Part shown: piece after piece, positions 48,321 through 59,900 of the stretch
Layout: every line of letters begins with the position of its first letter
Position numbering within the stretch: the stretch's first letter is position 1
From: Melanocharis versteri
Lineage: Eukaryota; Chordata; Aves; Passeriformes; Melanocharitidae
Length of the DNA: 64,000 bases
Assembly (NCBI GenBank): GCA_013397845.1
Contig: VZTG01006037.1
Coordinates: 1,468,481 to 1,532,480, forward strand
Reading direction: 5' to 3'
The notes under the pieces: generated by a model
Told to the model about the DNA's origin: nothing
What the model saw: only the letters and a program-made list of their open reading frames with translations
The model's database searches: none
Position numbers and translations under genes: made by a program

Positions 48321-51300
48321 TTAGTTAAAGACTCATTAGGAAACAGCAGACCCAGGGCCAACGTTCAAAGAGGAGCAATGCAAAACATTTCTCTGGAGAA
48401 AGATTAGCGTGTGTTCTTCTTTACACAAATAAAATTAAAGAGAGAATCGTAATATAGACAAATCAATTAACTTCTGAAAAGCCAAGGGCACTGCATGCAA
48501 GAGCAGACGAGAGGGGAAAAGCTTTGTTACAGGGCCACCAAAGCAGTGCATAGGTTTTCTTCCCTGGAAAAGAAATTCAGCTATTGCTGCATGAAGTTCT
48601 GATGTCAGTCCCAGCTGCATCACACTCATTGTTACAGGGACACAGCTGCTTCCTTCCCAGCATGGCCATACGCATACCTATATATCAATATAACCTTAGG
48701 CACCAAGGGCTGAGGATCATCTTTGCGGAGACTATGGAAAATACCTGAGGGCAGAGGTCAAAAGATTACAGAAGTGCTTGAATCAACAGTTCCAGCCTAA
48801 AAAGAAAGAGTTTGAAGCTGACTTTCTATGTAAGATACCCAGAACAGCACACACTCTTCTACAGCAATAAAACTTCCCGTGATGCTGTCCCATGTTCTAC
48901 AGTTCTCCCACAAACTTAACCAGGAATGCTGTTTGCAAAGCTAGTGTTTTCTTGCAATGACCTAATCTCACACCAAACCTAATGAGAGACCAGATGCAAC
49001 AGGTCAAGAGCCCAACTCTTCACAGAAATGAAGCTGAAAACCCAGTCAAGAGAAGAGAAATCAATCTTTTGCACAGGACACAGAGTAAAAAACCAATTTG
49101 TCAGACACAGCTTGCTTGGCAAGATACGTTTTATGGTGTGTTTTTGTCTTGAGAGGAGTTGTAAGCACCTGAAAATCTGACTTTACCACTTACAAATGCA
49201 TTAATGTTGTTGCTCAAGCGCTGACTAGAAAGCAAAACTAATACTGTCTCATTTAGTTAACATAAGGGCATATATAATGATGGGCTTCTTCCTAGATTTC
49301 ATATTTACAGCAACCCACTGGGATGGTTTATTAAACTCAGCCAGGAAAGCTACCACAGAAAGAGTGAGACTAACAGAAGAGCTCCCATTAATCTTCCATA
49401 GCCCAGCAACTGGGAAGATCAGGCCTTGAACCAGATTCTACGCTCTTGCTATTAATCTCCTGTCCCCTACTTATTAATCCCTGGTCTGTCTTTGTCTGTC
49501 AACATTTATTAATGGCCCCAACTGTTTGCAGTAAACAGGATACTGAAATTTCATCTCCAGCTAGACATAATTTACACACAAAAAAAAAAACCAAACAACA
49601 CTAAAATTAGACTCAAGAAGAGGGTAAAGGAAGAAAGGAGGGATGTACGTTGTGTATCAAAAGAGAAGAATGAAAGTGCAACTAAATTCAGTGACACAAC
49701 AGAGTGAAGATTCACCGTCCCTGATTTTGGCCTGCCATACAGATGTCTCATGGTCCAAAAGTCAGGTACCATCCTTGCAAACAAAGAAGCTCCACCGGTC
49801 AAAACCAGCAGGGTAGTTGTTCACTCATTATCCGCTTCTCAGCGGGGCTGCACACGCTGCTTTCTTCCCCCAGTTGCCACGACTTTGCAGCACCTCCAGC
49901 ACCCTTCTGTCTCCTGGGGTGGCACAACTGAGAGAGGCTTGAGGACAGACCCACTGCCCTGACACTGGTCCTGTTCTGCAATCTTACCCTTCCTGCAATC
50001 AAGCCATAAAATCATGGGATGGGCACAAAGGACAGTGTATGTCCTACACATAATCCAGCAAGGGACTCCTACAATACTTTGGGGTGGTTCATCATGGTGA
50101 TCCTTAGGTCACAGCTAAATATCTCCAGTGATTTTGACAGAACTGGCAATTCTGAAGAATGAACTAATTCGTTCCTCAGGTTAATTTCTATTTGTCCACT
50201 GAAACACAGCTAGATTCAGCTAATAATACAGCCAGCTCTCCATCACCAGCTGGGAGCATCTACAGCCTGCAGAGAGCCATGTCATGGACGGGGAACGAGT
50301 TCAGGTCCACAAGCAGGAGAGCTTCATTCAAAAAAGTGGTCAAAGCAACATGACCCACAGGACCAAGCAATTGTTCACATGCAACACTCCCAATCTGCAG
50401 GAGGGCCTGCATGTTTGCTGCTTCCAAACTCGGACCCAGAAACAGTAAAACCACCTCAAGCCTCCCGGGCAGGCTGGCCTCCCACCACCCCAGGCTTTGG
50501 AGAAATGCCCATCAGTTGCTGAAGGACCGAAGGTGGTACCGAGGTCTTCCCACTGCCCCTAAACTCAGCAGCTGGCAAAAGCCCTGAGAGTTGATCCATT
50601 CCTCACCTGGAAGCAAGGCAGCCCCGTCAGGCACCCAGTCAGACGGACAGACAGGCTCTTCCAAGGGACCTCTGCGGGTGCAAACAGAAAGGTCAGAATC
50701 AATGTTTTGCTCATCACAGAAGCAGAAAGTAAATCAAGCTGGCTGTAACACCTCGCCAAGAAAACAGCCCCAAAAGGGCACGTAAGGCCAGCTGCCCTCC
50801 TGTACAGAGCAGACCACAGCTTTTTTTCCTCCCCTCTGACACAACTCGTGTCAGTCTGTCCCTGTTTTGACCCATATAGGGGTTTTTCACACATTGGCAG
50901 CACAGATTACATCTGAGCAAGTGTTGGAGTAGCTGAGGTTTATTTGGAAGAGAAGCTACTTGTTTTAAATCACTGCAGAGCTGGTGAAAGGCACTGACGT
51001 AAGGGCTGCAGGTAACAAAGTCTCTTTCAAAGCCTGACCAGACGCCCTTCTGCCTCTCATGCTTAAAGGGCCTCTTCTTCCCAAGCCTCAGCCACCGCTC
51101 AAGGCCAAGGCTGAGTCACTCCCACAGCACTGGCTTTGCCCTGTGAGCATCAAGGAGCACCAAAGCAGAGATGGGATGCATTAAACACACAGCCATTGTG
51201 GAAAAAGAGTCAGGGTGGGACAGCCCAAACCCTACCTCCACCTCCAGCCCTGGTTTCCTTTCTGGGTGCCTTTAAAGACACCCAATTAAAGAGAAAAAAC

Positions 51301-53395
51301 AGGTTTTTTTAAGTTACCACAAGCTTTTTTCAACCAGCAGCCTTTAATACTTACAGCTTATTGATATCTGAGCTTACTCTTATGGTTTTTATTTCCTTTA
51401 ATCTCAGTCCTGGAGAAGAAATGAGCAAGTTTAAAAAATGCTAGTGATGATTAGTGAAAGGTCCACCTCAGCCTATCCCAGGTCTCCCAGCCCACCACGC
51501 TCCTGGTGTCACCAGGTGACCCCCAGCTCCTCCTAACTGCATCCTCACCCCCATTTTCCTGAGATCAGCCAAAGATTAAAAGTCATTAAAGAGAAGAAGG
51601 AGAGATACATCTAGGCAGCTGCATATATTATTTTTTTTAACGAAGCCAGGCTAAAACTCATTAGCCCCACCATCAGCTGTCTTGCTCAAGAGAACCAGGT
51701 CTGGCAGGGCAGCAGCTTTGCCCTCCTGGTGTGTGGTGAAGGAAGGGGGGCAGAATTTCAGCAGTTGCTTCAGATCCACACCGAAGCACAAAAAGCAGAG
51801 AAAAATTTGCTGAGAACCTGCCCACACAGACACTGGATATTCTTTTCATATTTGCCATGACAAAAAATTCACGTTAACATTTTTGCAAGCACTGTAAGCT
51901 TGTATCAAGTATCAGCAAAGAGGCAGACAGGTGTCCTGACCACAGAGGAGACAGCATATGCAAACAGTTTGGAATTTATTACTATTATTTTTTAAAGGGA
52001 GACGCAAATCCCAGAGATTTTTCTGTGCATGATACATTTTCTGCTCCCTGTTTGATGTTGCTTTCAGACTTCAGACTTCAAATAGCTAACACTAACCTAT
52101 GTCTCAAGCCTGCTTTAAACTGATGCCCCTTATGTGACCAGAAATGAATGCATGGTGAATCACTTATGCCACACACAGTGGGGGTGATGAGCAGTGGTCC
52201 ATGTCTCCTGACTGCTGCATGGACACGGATAAGCTGGGGGGAAGGAGATCCCAGCTCTCTCTACACCAGAGACAGATAACTCAGCATAGTGCCTTTGCAT
52301 TTTTAGAGCTGAGAGCACAAGCTCCAGGTCAACAGCCCAACCACAAGTCAGAGAGAACAACCCAAGCACTGGCATTTTCTGCAAAGTGTGGGGAGAGATA
52401 CACAATCTGCATAGGCTGCACTTCCACTCTCTCTTGCCTGCCTTTAGGAGATGCTTAAGAGAAGCTGCATTTTAATTAGTAGCCCCAACCAAGGGAATCT
52501 CATCTTGACAGTAAGGGAAAGGGAGCAACCCAAAGTTTCACACAGACTTCAGGCTACGTGGGTCCCAGCTCTTCGCTTCCCTGCTGACATTACTGCTTCC
52601 AGAAATTAAATCAAAACCCCACTTAACTTCACAGAGGTTGCAATTTGCATCTAAAGCACTGCCTAAGCCTCAGCTGTAATAAACAAATACAGCTCCACTG
52701 AAATCCAATGAGTTATTCTGAGTTTGTCTGGTTACAGATCTGCAGACCCATAAACATTACAGCTCAACCAACCTCCAGCTAAGTATCTTCTAATAGAAGA
52801 CCATTATCCTTGTCAGATGGATTGGGATAACTTGTTTAAAGCACTCTTGAATAGTCATTAGGATCGTTGGGTTTTGGTGGTTATATTTTAAGAAAAAACC
52901 CCAGCAGCTATTAAACACTGGAACAAGGCATGTTAACAGTCCAAACAAAGCTGGAATGGAAATATAACTATGGTTTGGGATTTTCATTGGGAAGTTGGTA
53001 AAATGGAGAGAAGAAAGGAAATACAAAAACTAAACTGAGCTGTGCACACACACTGAGCAATCAACCGCATTATTTGACATTATTAATGAATGAAAAATAA
53101 ACACAGGGAAGAAGGAAGCAAAATCATGCAATTCTGTTCTCCTTCTGAGCCTTATTAATATTTTGGACATAGTGCATAGACAAGACATTATGCAGCCAAG
53201 GAGACAGAGATACATTTCGCTGGCTGTCACTGTCCCTAATAGCTGACCTCACGGTGGACTCCTCTCCCTGGAGCCTTCCTCACCTCCTTGTAATAAACCA
53301 TCCCAGGGGCAAACCTGTGCTGGCCGTGCTCCCCAGGGGCAGAGCAGCACTCCTGACCAGTTTTACAGATCTCTGCCCAGGGGTGAACATCACTA
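48321..53395. other. Intronic DNA, no gene recognised
   Basis: Unique-looking DNA. Open frames are at most 112 residues (50565-50903, minus), with no recognised domain and overlapping frames opposite. A-runs occur at about 49578-49590. Confidence 0.55.
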
Positions 53396-53399
53396 CACA

Positions 53400-53530
53400 C
53401 ATGCCATGGACACACCATAGTCTTCCTTAAACCATCTCACCAAATGAACTGGTTCCCTCCAGCAAAAGGCCACTCCATCTAACGCAAGCAATCTCCTGTT
53501 CAGATTGCTGCTCTGCCACAGCTTTGCTGA
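53400..53530. repeat. Left copy of a 131 bp direct duplication flanking the LTR
   Basis: Starts CATGCCATGGACACACCATA and ends CTTTGCTGA directly at the LTR 5' end. It matches 54180-54310 at a constant offset of 780 bp with three substitutions (at 53419, 53485 and 53488 relative to 54199, 54265 and 54268) and no indels. Four further bases upstream (CACA) also match, but these belong to the LTR end in the right copy. Confidence 0.95.
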
Positions 53531-54179
53531 TGTGATAAACAGATGATATAATGTTGGCTTTCTGCAAATGTTAAAATAAGTGATGTTAAAAGTAGCTTTT
53601 GTAACAGTAGTTTTGTCACAAATAGATGCTATATGTAAAATAGCTTTATTATAAAACAGATGCTATATAACGTAGTTTTGTTGTGAAGATGTGGTTTTTA
53701 ATACTTTTTTATTCAACCAAAAACTTAGAAATAGCTATGCTTATGAACTATTTGGGCTTCTCCTACCAACTATCAGCAACAGATATCCCCCCGCGATCTG
53801 CTGATTCCGGGAACTACCAAGCCAGTGAGCTGAGATGGGAGAACTGCATTCCACCCTGAATTGTTCCTGAAAAGGGTTTGAATATGCGACGGCAGAAGGC
53901 TTATTCCCAGAGATCTGCTGATTCCGGGAACTACCGACAAAACGGGAGAACTGCATTCCATTTTGAACTGTTCCTGGAAGGGGTTTTAAATATGTATAAT
54001 TGTTTATGAATATGTAATCCTCCAGGTGTATGTAAAGGGTGTCTCCAAGATAGCAGGTGTGCTATTGGCTGAGTGCCAAAGCGCCCAGCGCTGTGACTTT
54101 TTGCGTTATTATCTTTGTCCCTTATTGTCCTTTATTAAACTTTTCAATCCTAACAGGAAAGTGAACTTCGTTTTTCACA
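53531..54179 (+). mobile_element. Solo LTR of an endogenous retrovirus (649 bp)
   Basis: Begins TGTGA and ends TCACA, a perfect 5 bp inverted terminal repeat with the TG...CA ends required by retroviral integrases. Near the plus-strand 3' end is ATTAAA (54134-54139), a likely polyadenylation hexamer; a CCAAT box in reverse (ATTGGCT) is at about 54064-54070. This suggests plus orientation, although AATAAA on the other strand makes that uncertain. There is no internal gag/pol/env sequence and no second LTR nearby, so it is a solo LTR or an LTR-only insertion. It carries an internal tandem repeat (listed separately). The family cannot be named without a repeat library; avian ERV is the natural reading. 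Confidence 0.82.
53795..53993. repeat. Imperfect tandem repeat inside the LTR (two ~85-92 bp copies)
   Basis: Copy 1 (53795-53886) and copy 2 (53912-53993) both begin GATCTGCTGATTCCGGGAAC and share GGGAGAACTGCATTCCA, a GAA-TGTTCCTG block and a TTTGAATATG/TTTAAATATG end. They are separated by about 25 bp. Repeats in this position of an LTR often correspond to U3 enhancer units; that role is inferred. Confidence 0.88.
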
Positions 54180-54310
54180 CATGCCATGGACACACCATTG
54201 TCTTCCTTAAACCATCTCACCAAATGAACTGGTTCCCTCCAGCAAAAGGCCACTCCATCTAACGTAACCAATCTCCTGTTCAGATTGCTGCTCTGCCACA
54301 GCTTTGCTGA
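54180..54310. repeat. Right copy of the 131 bp direct duplication
   Basis: Starts immediately after the terminal CA of the LTR and ends CTTTGCTGA, after which the sequence (TAAAGGAG) diverges from the left side. About 97.7 percent identical to 53400-53530 (128 of 131 positions). Confidence 0.95.
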
Positions 54311-56929
54311 TAAAGGAGAATTCTGTTTTGTTTGGGTTTTTTCACTTCTCCTGACCGAATTATACTGCCAAGAATCAATTAACAGCCAAGCCTAAGACAG
54401 GGAGAAATGGAAGAGTCTTGCTTCACATTTTGCAGAAAATACACAAACATCCCAGGCCCTGCCATGGGATTCAGGTGCTAATTATGAAAGGCCATCAACA
54501 CCTCACCACAAAGAAGTCCCTTTTCGCAGCTTCTCAACCTGAGCGCCTTCGGAAGGGACAGCCCTGACCAGGACAACTCTGGGTCAGCCAGGTGGAGGGC
54601 AGCAGGGAACTTCTGAGCTATTTGCTCATCTGACTTTCATTTTATTCATTTATCACTCAAGCCAGGGAAGTACTCTGATCCACCCATGTTCAGACACGGA
54701 TCTGAAGCCAGCGTGTCAGGCAAGGCAGCGGCACCACCGGGTTCTGGGCTAAGAGTGCAACAAGGGCACTGTGGTGCCAGCCCCTATCTCACAGCCCAAA
54801 TTTGGGCTGGGTGGCAGCAGATGGGGGCCACACATCCCAGCTGCTCTTCTGGGCTGGCACGTCACCACACTTGCAGGTGTGGCTGTCACACCCACACAGG
54901 TGCCTGCACCGACCACAGCTCTCTCCTGGCTCCAAAGGGAAAGGGCAGAGAGTAACACAGACACTCCACACACACCCACCATCAGTGTGTGCACAGGGGT
55001 GCTGGGAGACAGGCTTATTTAGAGCTCCACAGAGTGCACTCATCGTAATTTCCTCCTTCTCTTCCAGCCCTGGATGCAGCCTTAAAAATCCATAGCTCCA
55101 GACAGCTAGCCCACACGCTGCTGTTCCAGCTCAGTGGGGAGAGGGTGAGCTCAATTTTGCCAGTCAAATGGGAAGGAACCAAAAAAAATTTAGTCGCAGT
55201 ATTTTGTTAAAATCAAAGAAACACACCTCCATCAAATCAAAGACAAAACAGAAGAAATGATACAGAGAAACAGCCCCTGCTATTGCTTCCATAGCCGATG
55301 GTTGCTTCCAGCTGCAACCAAAGCCTGGGTAGCTCAGGGACAGGAGGAGAGCCATCACAGTCTGCCAGTGTCATGCAACATGGCACTGTCCTCCTGTACC
55401 AAAGTGCCACTGAACCCTGAGAGCAGCTCATCTGGGAGAGGCTATTTGGACACGCTGCTCATGGCTCCCCAGCCCCATTTGCTGAGCCGGATCTGCAGGG
55501 ACAAACATCTGGGACAACAATCACACACGTTCCTCTTGCACTGCAAATCAACAGCCAAACCCCAAGCACACAGGAGCACGCAGCTCAGCACATCCAGTAC
55601 CCAAGCAAAGAGCCCCTGGCAGCCCCTCACCCAGGCCCCTGCCACACACAGTGGGCAGGTTTGCTCCCTGCCTGACAAGGACCTTCTTTCCACCAGCCAA
55701 CGTAGGAGCTTCCCAGAGAGACCAAAGAAAAAGTCAGGCATAGCTCAAATAACCACCTGGATCTACAAACAACAGATTAAATTCTCAAGCTACAAAACTA
55801 TGTTTTAGCAAAAGTGCAATTGAACTCCATGTACTTGTTACATTTCTAAATATACTCTGGTTGTCAAGACAACAAAGAGACTGATGGATCTCTAAAGTGT
55901 ACTGTATCCATTTAATTGTCAGCATTTCAAACTGACTCAAGGAGGGAAAAAAAGTGCTGCGTGATAAGTCTAATTGTCATGGTTACCACTGGCTAACCCC
56001 ATAATAAAAATATATATATTCTGGCTAAATGTGCCAAGCCATGTGAGGAGCAGATGGGAGACATTCTCATTACCGCAACAGCCTCCACTGGAAAACTAAA
56101 CTTGAGGAAAGATGCGAGAGACTTTACAGAGATCTCAGACACAACAGACACCGTGGGCTGCATCTTCCCAGTCGTTTGGCAGCAGTTCCTCAGGCTTTTC
56201 CGCTGTGCTTATCTGCCCCAAGGGTGTTGGGACAACCCATAGGGCTGGGACTGCCTCACTTGTGAACATTCTGCTTTGGGGATCTCATCCCTCACCAAAG
56301 AAAGCCTGAGATGTGAGTTGTTACTCCTCAAAAGCCTCTGACAATATTTGATGTGCAACCACCTGGGCTTTGCACTCCCACCCTCACCCCCTTGCTCTCC
56401 TCCCTCCTGATGGCAATACCCAAGCCCACAGGAACGGCTGTGCCAGGAGGTTGCTTCAGCCTGGATCTTCTGCTCCCACACTGTTAACACTTAAAGGTTC
56501 TGTCCAGGCTTGGGGATGAGAAAACAAGAGGAAAGAAACAGGCCACTACTGCAAATACACCAGCCTGAGGCTGAGTTGGGACGCGTCAACCCCCAGGCAG
56601 CCTCTGCGACCCACCTGATCAGCATGATTCAGCAGTGTGAAGAGCCCCACTACTCACATGAGGACCCTTCTGAAAGGGATGCTTTCCAAAAAGAACCCTC
56701 TAACATCGGTTTTTTACATGGATCACCTCCAAAATAAAATCTGAATTATCTACCTGGATATACAACGATTGTGGCTTTCCTTCACTGATCAGAACTCCTT
56801 CCCTACCCTCAGTTCTCACTTTTCTTTCATTAAACCAAAGCTTAAGTTGCAGGAGAAAGGCATCAGTGTCATGCAGGTATGAGAACCAATGGAAAACAAT
56901 TTACATTCACCTAGTGAGCACTGACTTAA
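54311..56929. other. Intronic DNA; longest open frame of the window, not called a gene
   Basis: The plus frame 55257-55808 (183 codons) is the longest in the window. It is rich in Ser, Gln, Pro, Thr and His, with no recognised domain, no flanking splice signals noted and a 99-residue frame opposite. The rest shows nothing recognisable. Confidence 0.55.
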
Positions 56930-56986
56930 GATTTGGACTCAATGAGCCTTGTGGGTCCCTTCCAAATCAAAATATTCTGTGATTTC
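56930..56986 (+). repeat. CR1 LINE 3' tail fragment
   Basis: ATTTGGACTCAATGAGCCTT, GTGGGTCCCTTCCAAATCAA and ATATTCTGTGATTTC reproduce the terminal ~55 bp of a CR1 subfamily (TTGGACTCGATGATCCTTGT, GGGTCCCTTCCAACTC, GATATTCTGTGATT). Confidence 0.85.
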
Positions 56987-59900
56987 AATGGAAGGGGAGG
57001 TTTCCAATTAGTCTGAAGCTTACCCAACATTTCTGACAGAAGCCATCTCAAAGTTGAATCATCCTTAAAAATCTCCCCCTAAACTGTTGCACTCCTTCAC
57101 AGAGATAAAAGCTCAGCATCTCTGCTGTCAGACACTTTCAGGGAAACCATAAGGTGTTGCCTAAAACCATCTCCAAGAGAGCCACAAAGTAAAATCTGGT
57201 TGGAAAACACTGCTTAAGAGAAACGCCACTTTCCAGGCGCCTCAAGCAACACATCTGAGTTCGTGATATTTTCCCTAGAGCTTGCCCCTGCTCATTACCG
57301 AGATGAACAATTTCTGAATTCCAAATACGAGATTCTCAGTGATGTAAAATGAACTTTCGTGCCTACCAATACAGTCACTGTATGGCTCACCTCTTGTGCT
57401 GCTTCACAGAGTGGTCTGTGCATGGAGATGGGCAGCGAACGTCAAAACAGAAGTAGCACAGAAGAGTCACCTCCGGGGCTTGTGTGAGAATTATTTCAAA
57501 TACTACTTAAATTAGGAGATTAAAAGGAGTCTCGGGCACAAAGAAGCCTATGGTCTTATGAAAGTCAAAGGGACTTAGAGGCAACTGCTCTTTTACAAGT
57601 ATCTGGGTACACCCAAGCCAATGCAGCATCAGCATTTTGTCCCTAGATAATTAAGCATTACCCATAAGGAACTTCAAAGAGATTATAGTCCTGAAAGCTG
57701 CATCCAGATCTTAACTGAGCTGAAATCCCAAACAACTAAAAGCTTAAAATCATGTTTCTATTTCAACACCATGCAGGTGCAGGAACCTAAGTTTGGTTTT
57801 CCTGTTACTGAAAGTGCTTGCCTAAGGCACCACGCTTTTACAGTTATGGCTCTGGGACAACTGTTACATTCTATACCAATAAAGTATGTGCTCTCTGGAG
57901 CAAACTCCCCAGGATGACTCCTTTGCTTTGGCACAAATGGACTCATTTGGTTTAGATAAAAGGATGTTCCCTTGCATCATTTTCATTTGATTTTTTTTTT
58001 GGTAAGATAGAGAAACAGTTAATTTTGCTAAATTAGTTCTCTGTTGCCATGACTTCACTGCAGACAAACACAAAGCCATCAAGCTCCTTTTCCTTGGGCG
58101 CTGGTTTTTTTTTAAACAGGTATTTGATCATCTTGATTCTCTTGCTTCTTTCCTCAACATCTGGATCCCCAGCAATACCCTGCAGTCAGACAGACACACA
58201 ATGGCTATAGCTACTCAGTAAATTAGACATATTCCTGCACATTCTCATCCCCTCACAATCCACCTCTACCAGCTGTGCCAATGCACCCTCTGTGACTCCA
58301 CAGGCAGGGCAGCACTGCCTGCAATAGAAGGCAGCAAATCTCTCCAAATGAAACCCTAAATTTATGGGATTAGACCCTGAAAATCTTAATTCCTATGCTC
58401 TCACCAAGGACCAGCCAGCAGGTGCCTACTCACCATCAAGGCAGGCTGTTACCCAGGATTTTGCACCAGTCTAAAAGCAGAAGCCTAAAGTCCATCCTAA
58501 AGCCTCAGTTTCTCCAGTGGATGAAAAAGGCTGCACATGCATCATCTGCCTCCACGGGGTGTTATGACATTAGCTGAGTTAATATTCATGGAGTACACTG
58601 GGGATTAAGAGTATTACAGACTTTACTGAGAGAGAGAGCTTTTTCTTTTCTAATGTTTGCATTGAATAGACAGACTGAGTAGAAACAGCATTTGTAGCCT
58701 ACAGCCATTATCCTAGTAAATGGCTTATTACAGCATGCAGCCTACCAGCTCACCTCCAACCAGTCTCGCTTAAACGTATGTAGGTGGAAGTGCTGCTCAT
58801 TCCAAAGAACTTTCTTTTTCACTGTCTCTGTCTGATGGAGACTCTGGATAGCTGGGCTCACAAGACAGGGCTTAGGATATAAATATTTCAGTATGAGCTT
58901 GTTGTTCAGTACCTATTTACGGCAATCACAGAACAATTAATTACCTCCCATCTAAGACTAATTCCTGTCTCTTCCAAAAAGACTGAAGGGGGGTGAGTTT
59001 TGTCTCAAGACTTTCAATTTCCTGATGAGTCACAGCAGACACACTACAATAAGCTCAATACTTCAATCAGACTGTTTCTTATCCAGATATATTCAATACA
59101 TTACTAAGATGTGGAGTGTGCTATTTTAAGGGCTGATTTCAGGCATTGTATGCATAATGCTTTCTCATCTGAACACGCGCTTTCTCCTGGATGAGACAGA
59201 TGTACGTCCTACACCACCATCCCTTCTGCCCCCCGCAAATCCTATAGGTAAATAAACACTGCAAAAGCAGAAAGTAGAGAATTGCACATTTGGCGCACTG
59301 ATTTCTACAACACACAGCCCTCTCTCCCACTTCAGTAGTTCATTCCCTGCCCTTTGGCAATAAAATAACTTATGTGACAGCAGCATCTGACAAGAAGAAA
59401 ACATTCGCAGACTGCACGGGTTGCAACAAGTCCACAGCATCTTGCTTTCTTCGTTCTAGGGCCAAGAATTATACATTTCTTGTTCTGCCCCAAGGAGCAA
59501 TTCTGCATCCCTGTACGAACCCTCAGCTGTCCCCAGTTCCCACGCCACCCACTCACAAGCTCCCAGGCTCCATCAGGCAGGCAGGAGACACTTTGCCCAA
59601 CCTCCAGCAGCACAGCTTATGGGGATCAGCAGGTGCCCTGTGGTCCTCATTATTTACTTAATTTACCAGACTTAGATATAATTTATTGTGTCAATTGGGC
59701 AATTGTTCCCAGCTGGGTCATTTGAGCCTACAACAGACTGCACTCAGCCTCAGCCTGACCACAGCCAGCTGAGGAAACTGCCTTATCCAAGCAGACTGTG
59801 AAGAGCAGAGCCATGGCCACATCTCCCTGGACCACGTGCACACCTAGGTTCTCACAAGCAATGCAGTTAAAAAGCTCCCAGACACCAACAGCGGCCTAAA

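Noticed and set aside
53531..54179. Full endogenous provirus
   Set aside because: Only one LTR is present and no gag, pol or env frames occur between or beside the duplicated flanks.
55257..55808. Longest open frame (183 codons, plus strand)
   Set aside because: No recognised domain or homologue. With about 1 stop per 20 codons, one frame of this size is roughly expected by chance in 64 kb x 6 frames (rough estimate). It lies within an intron.
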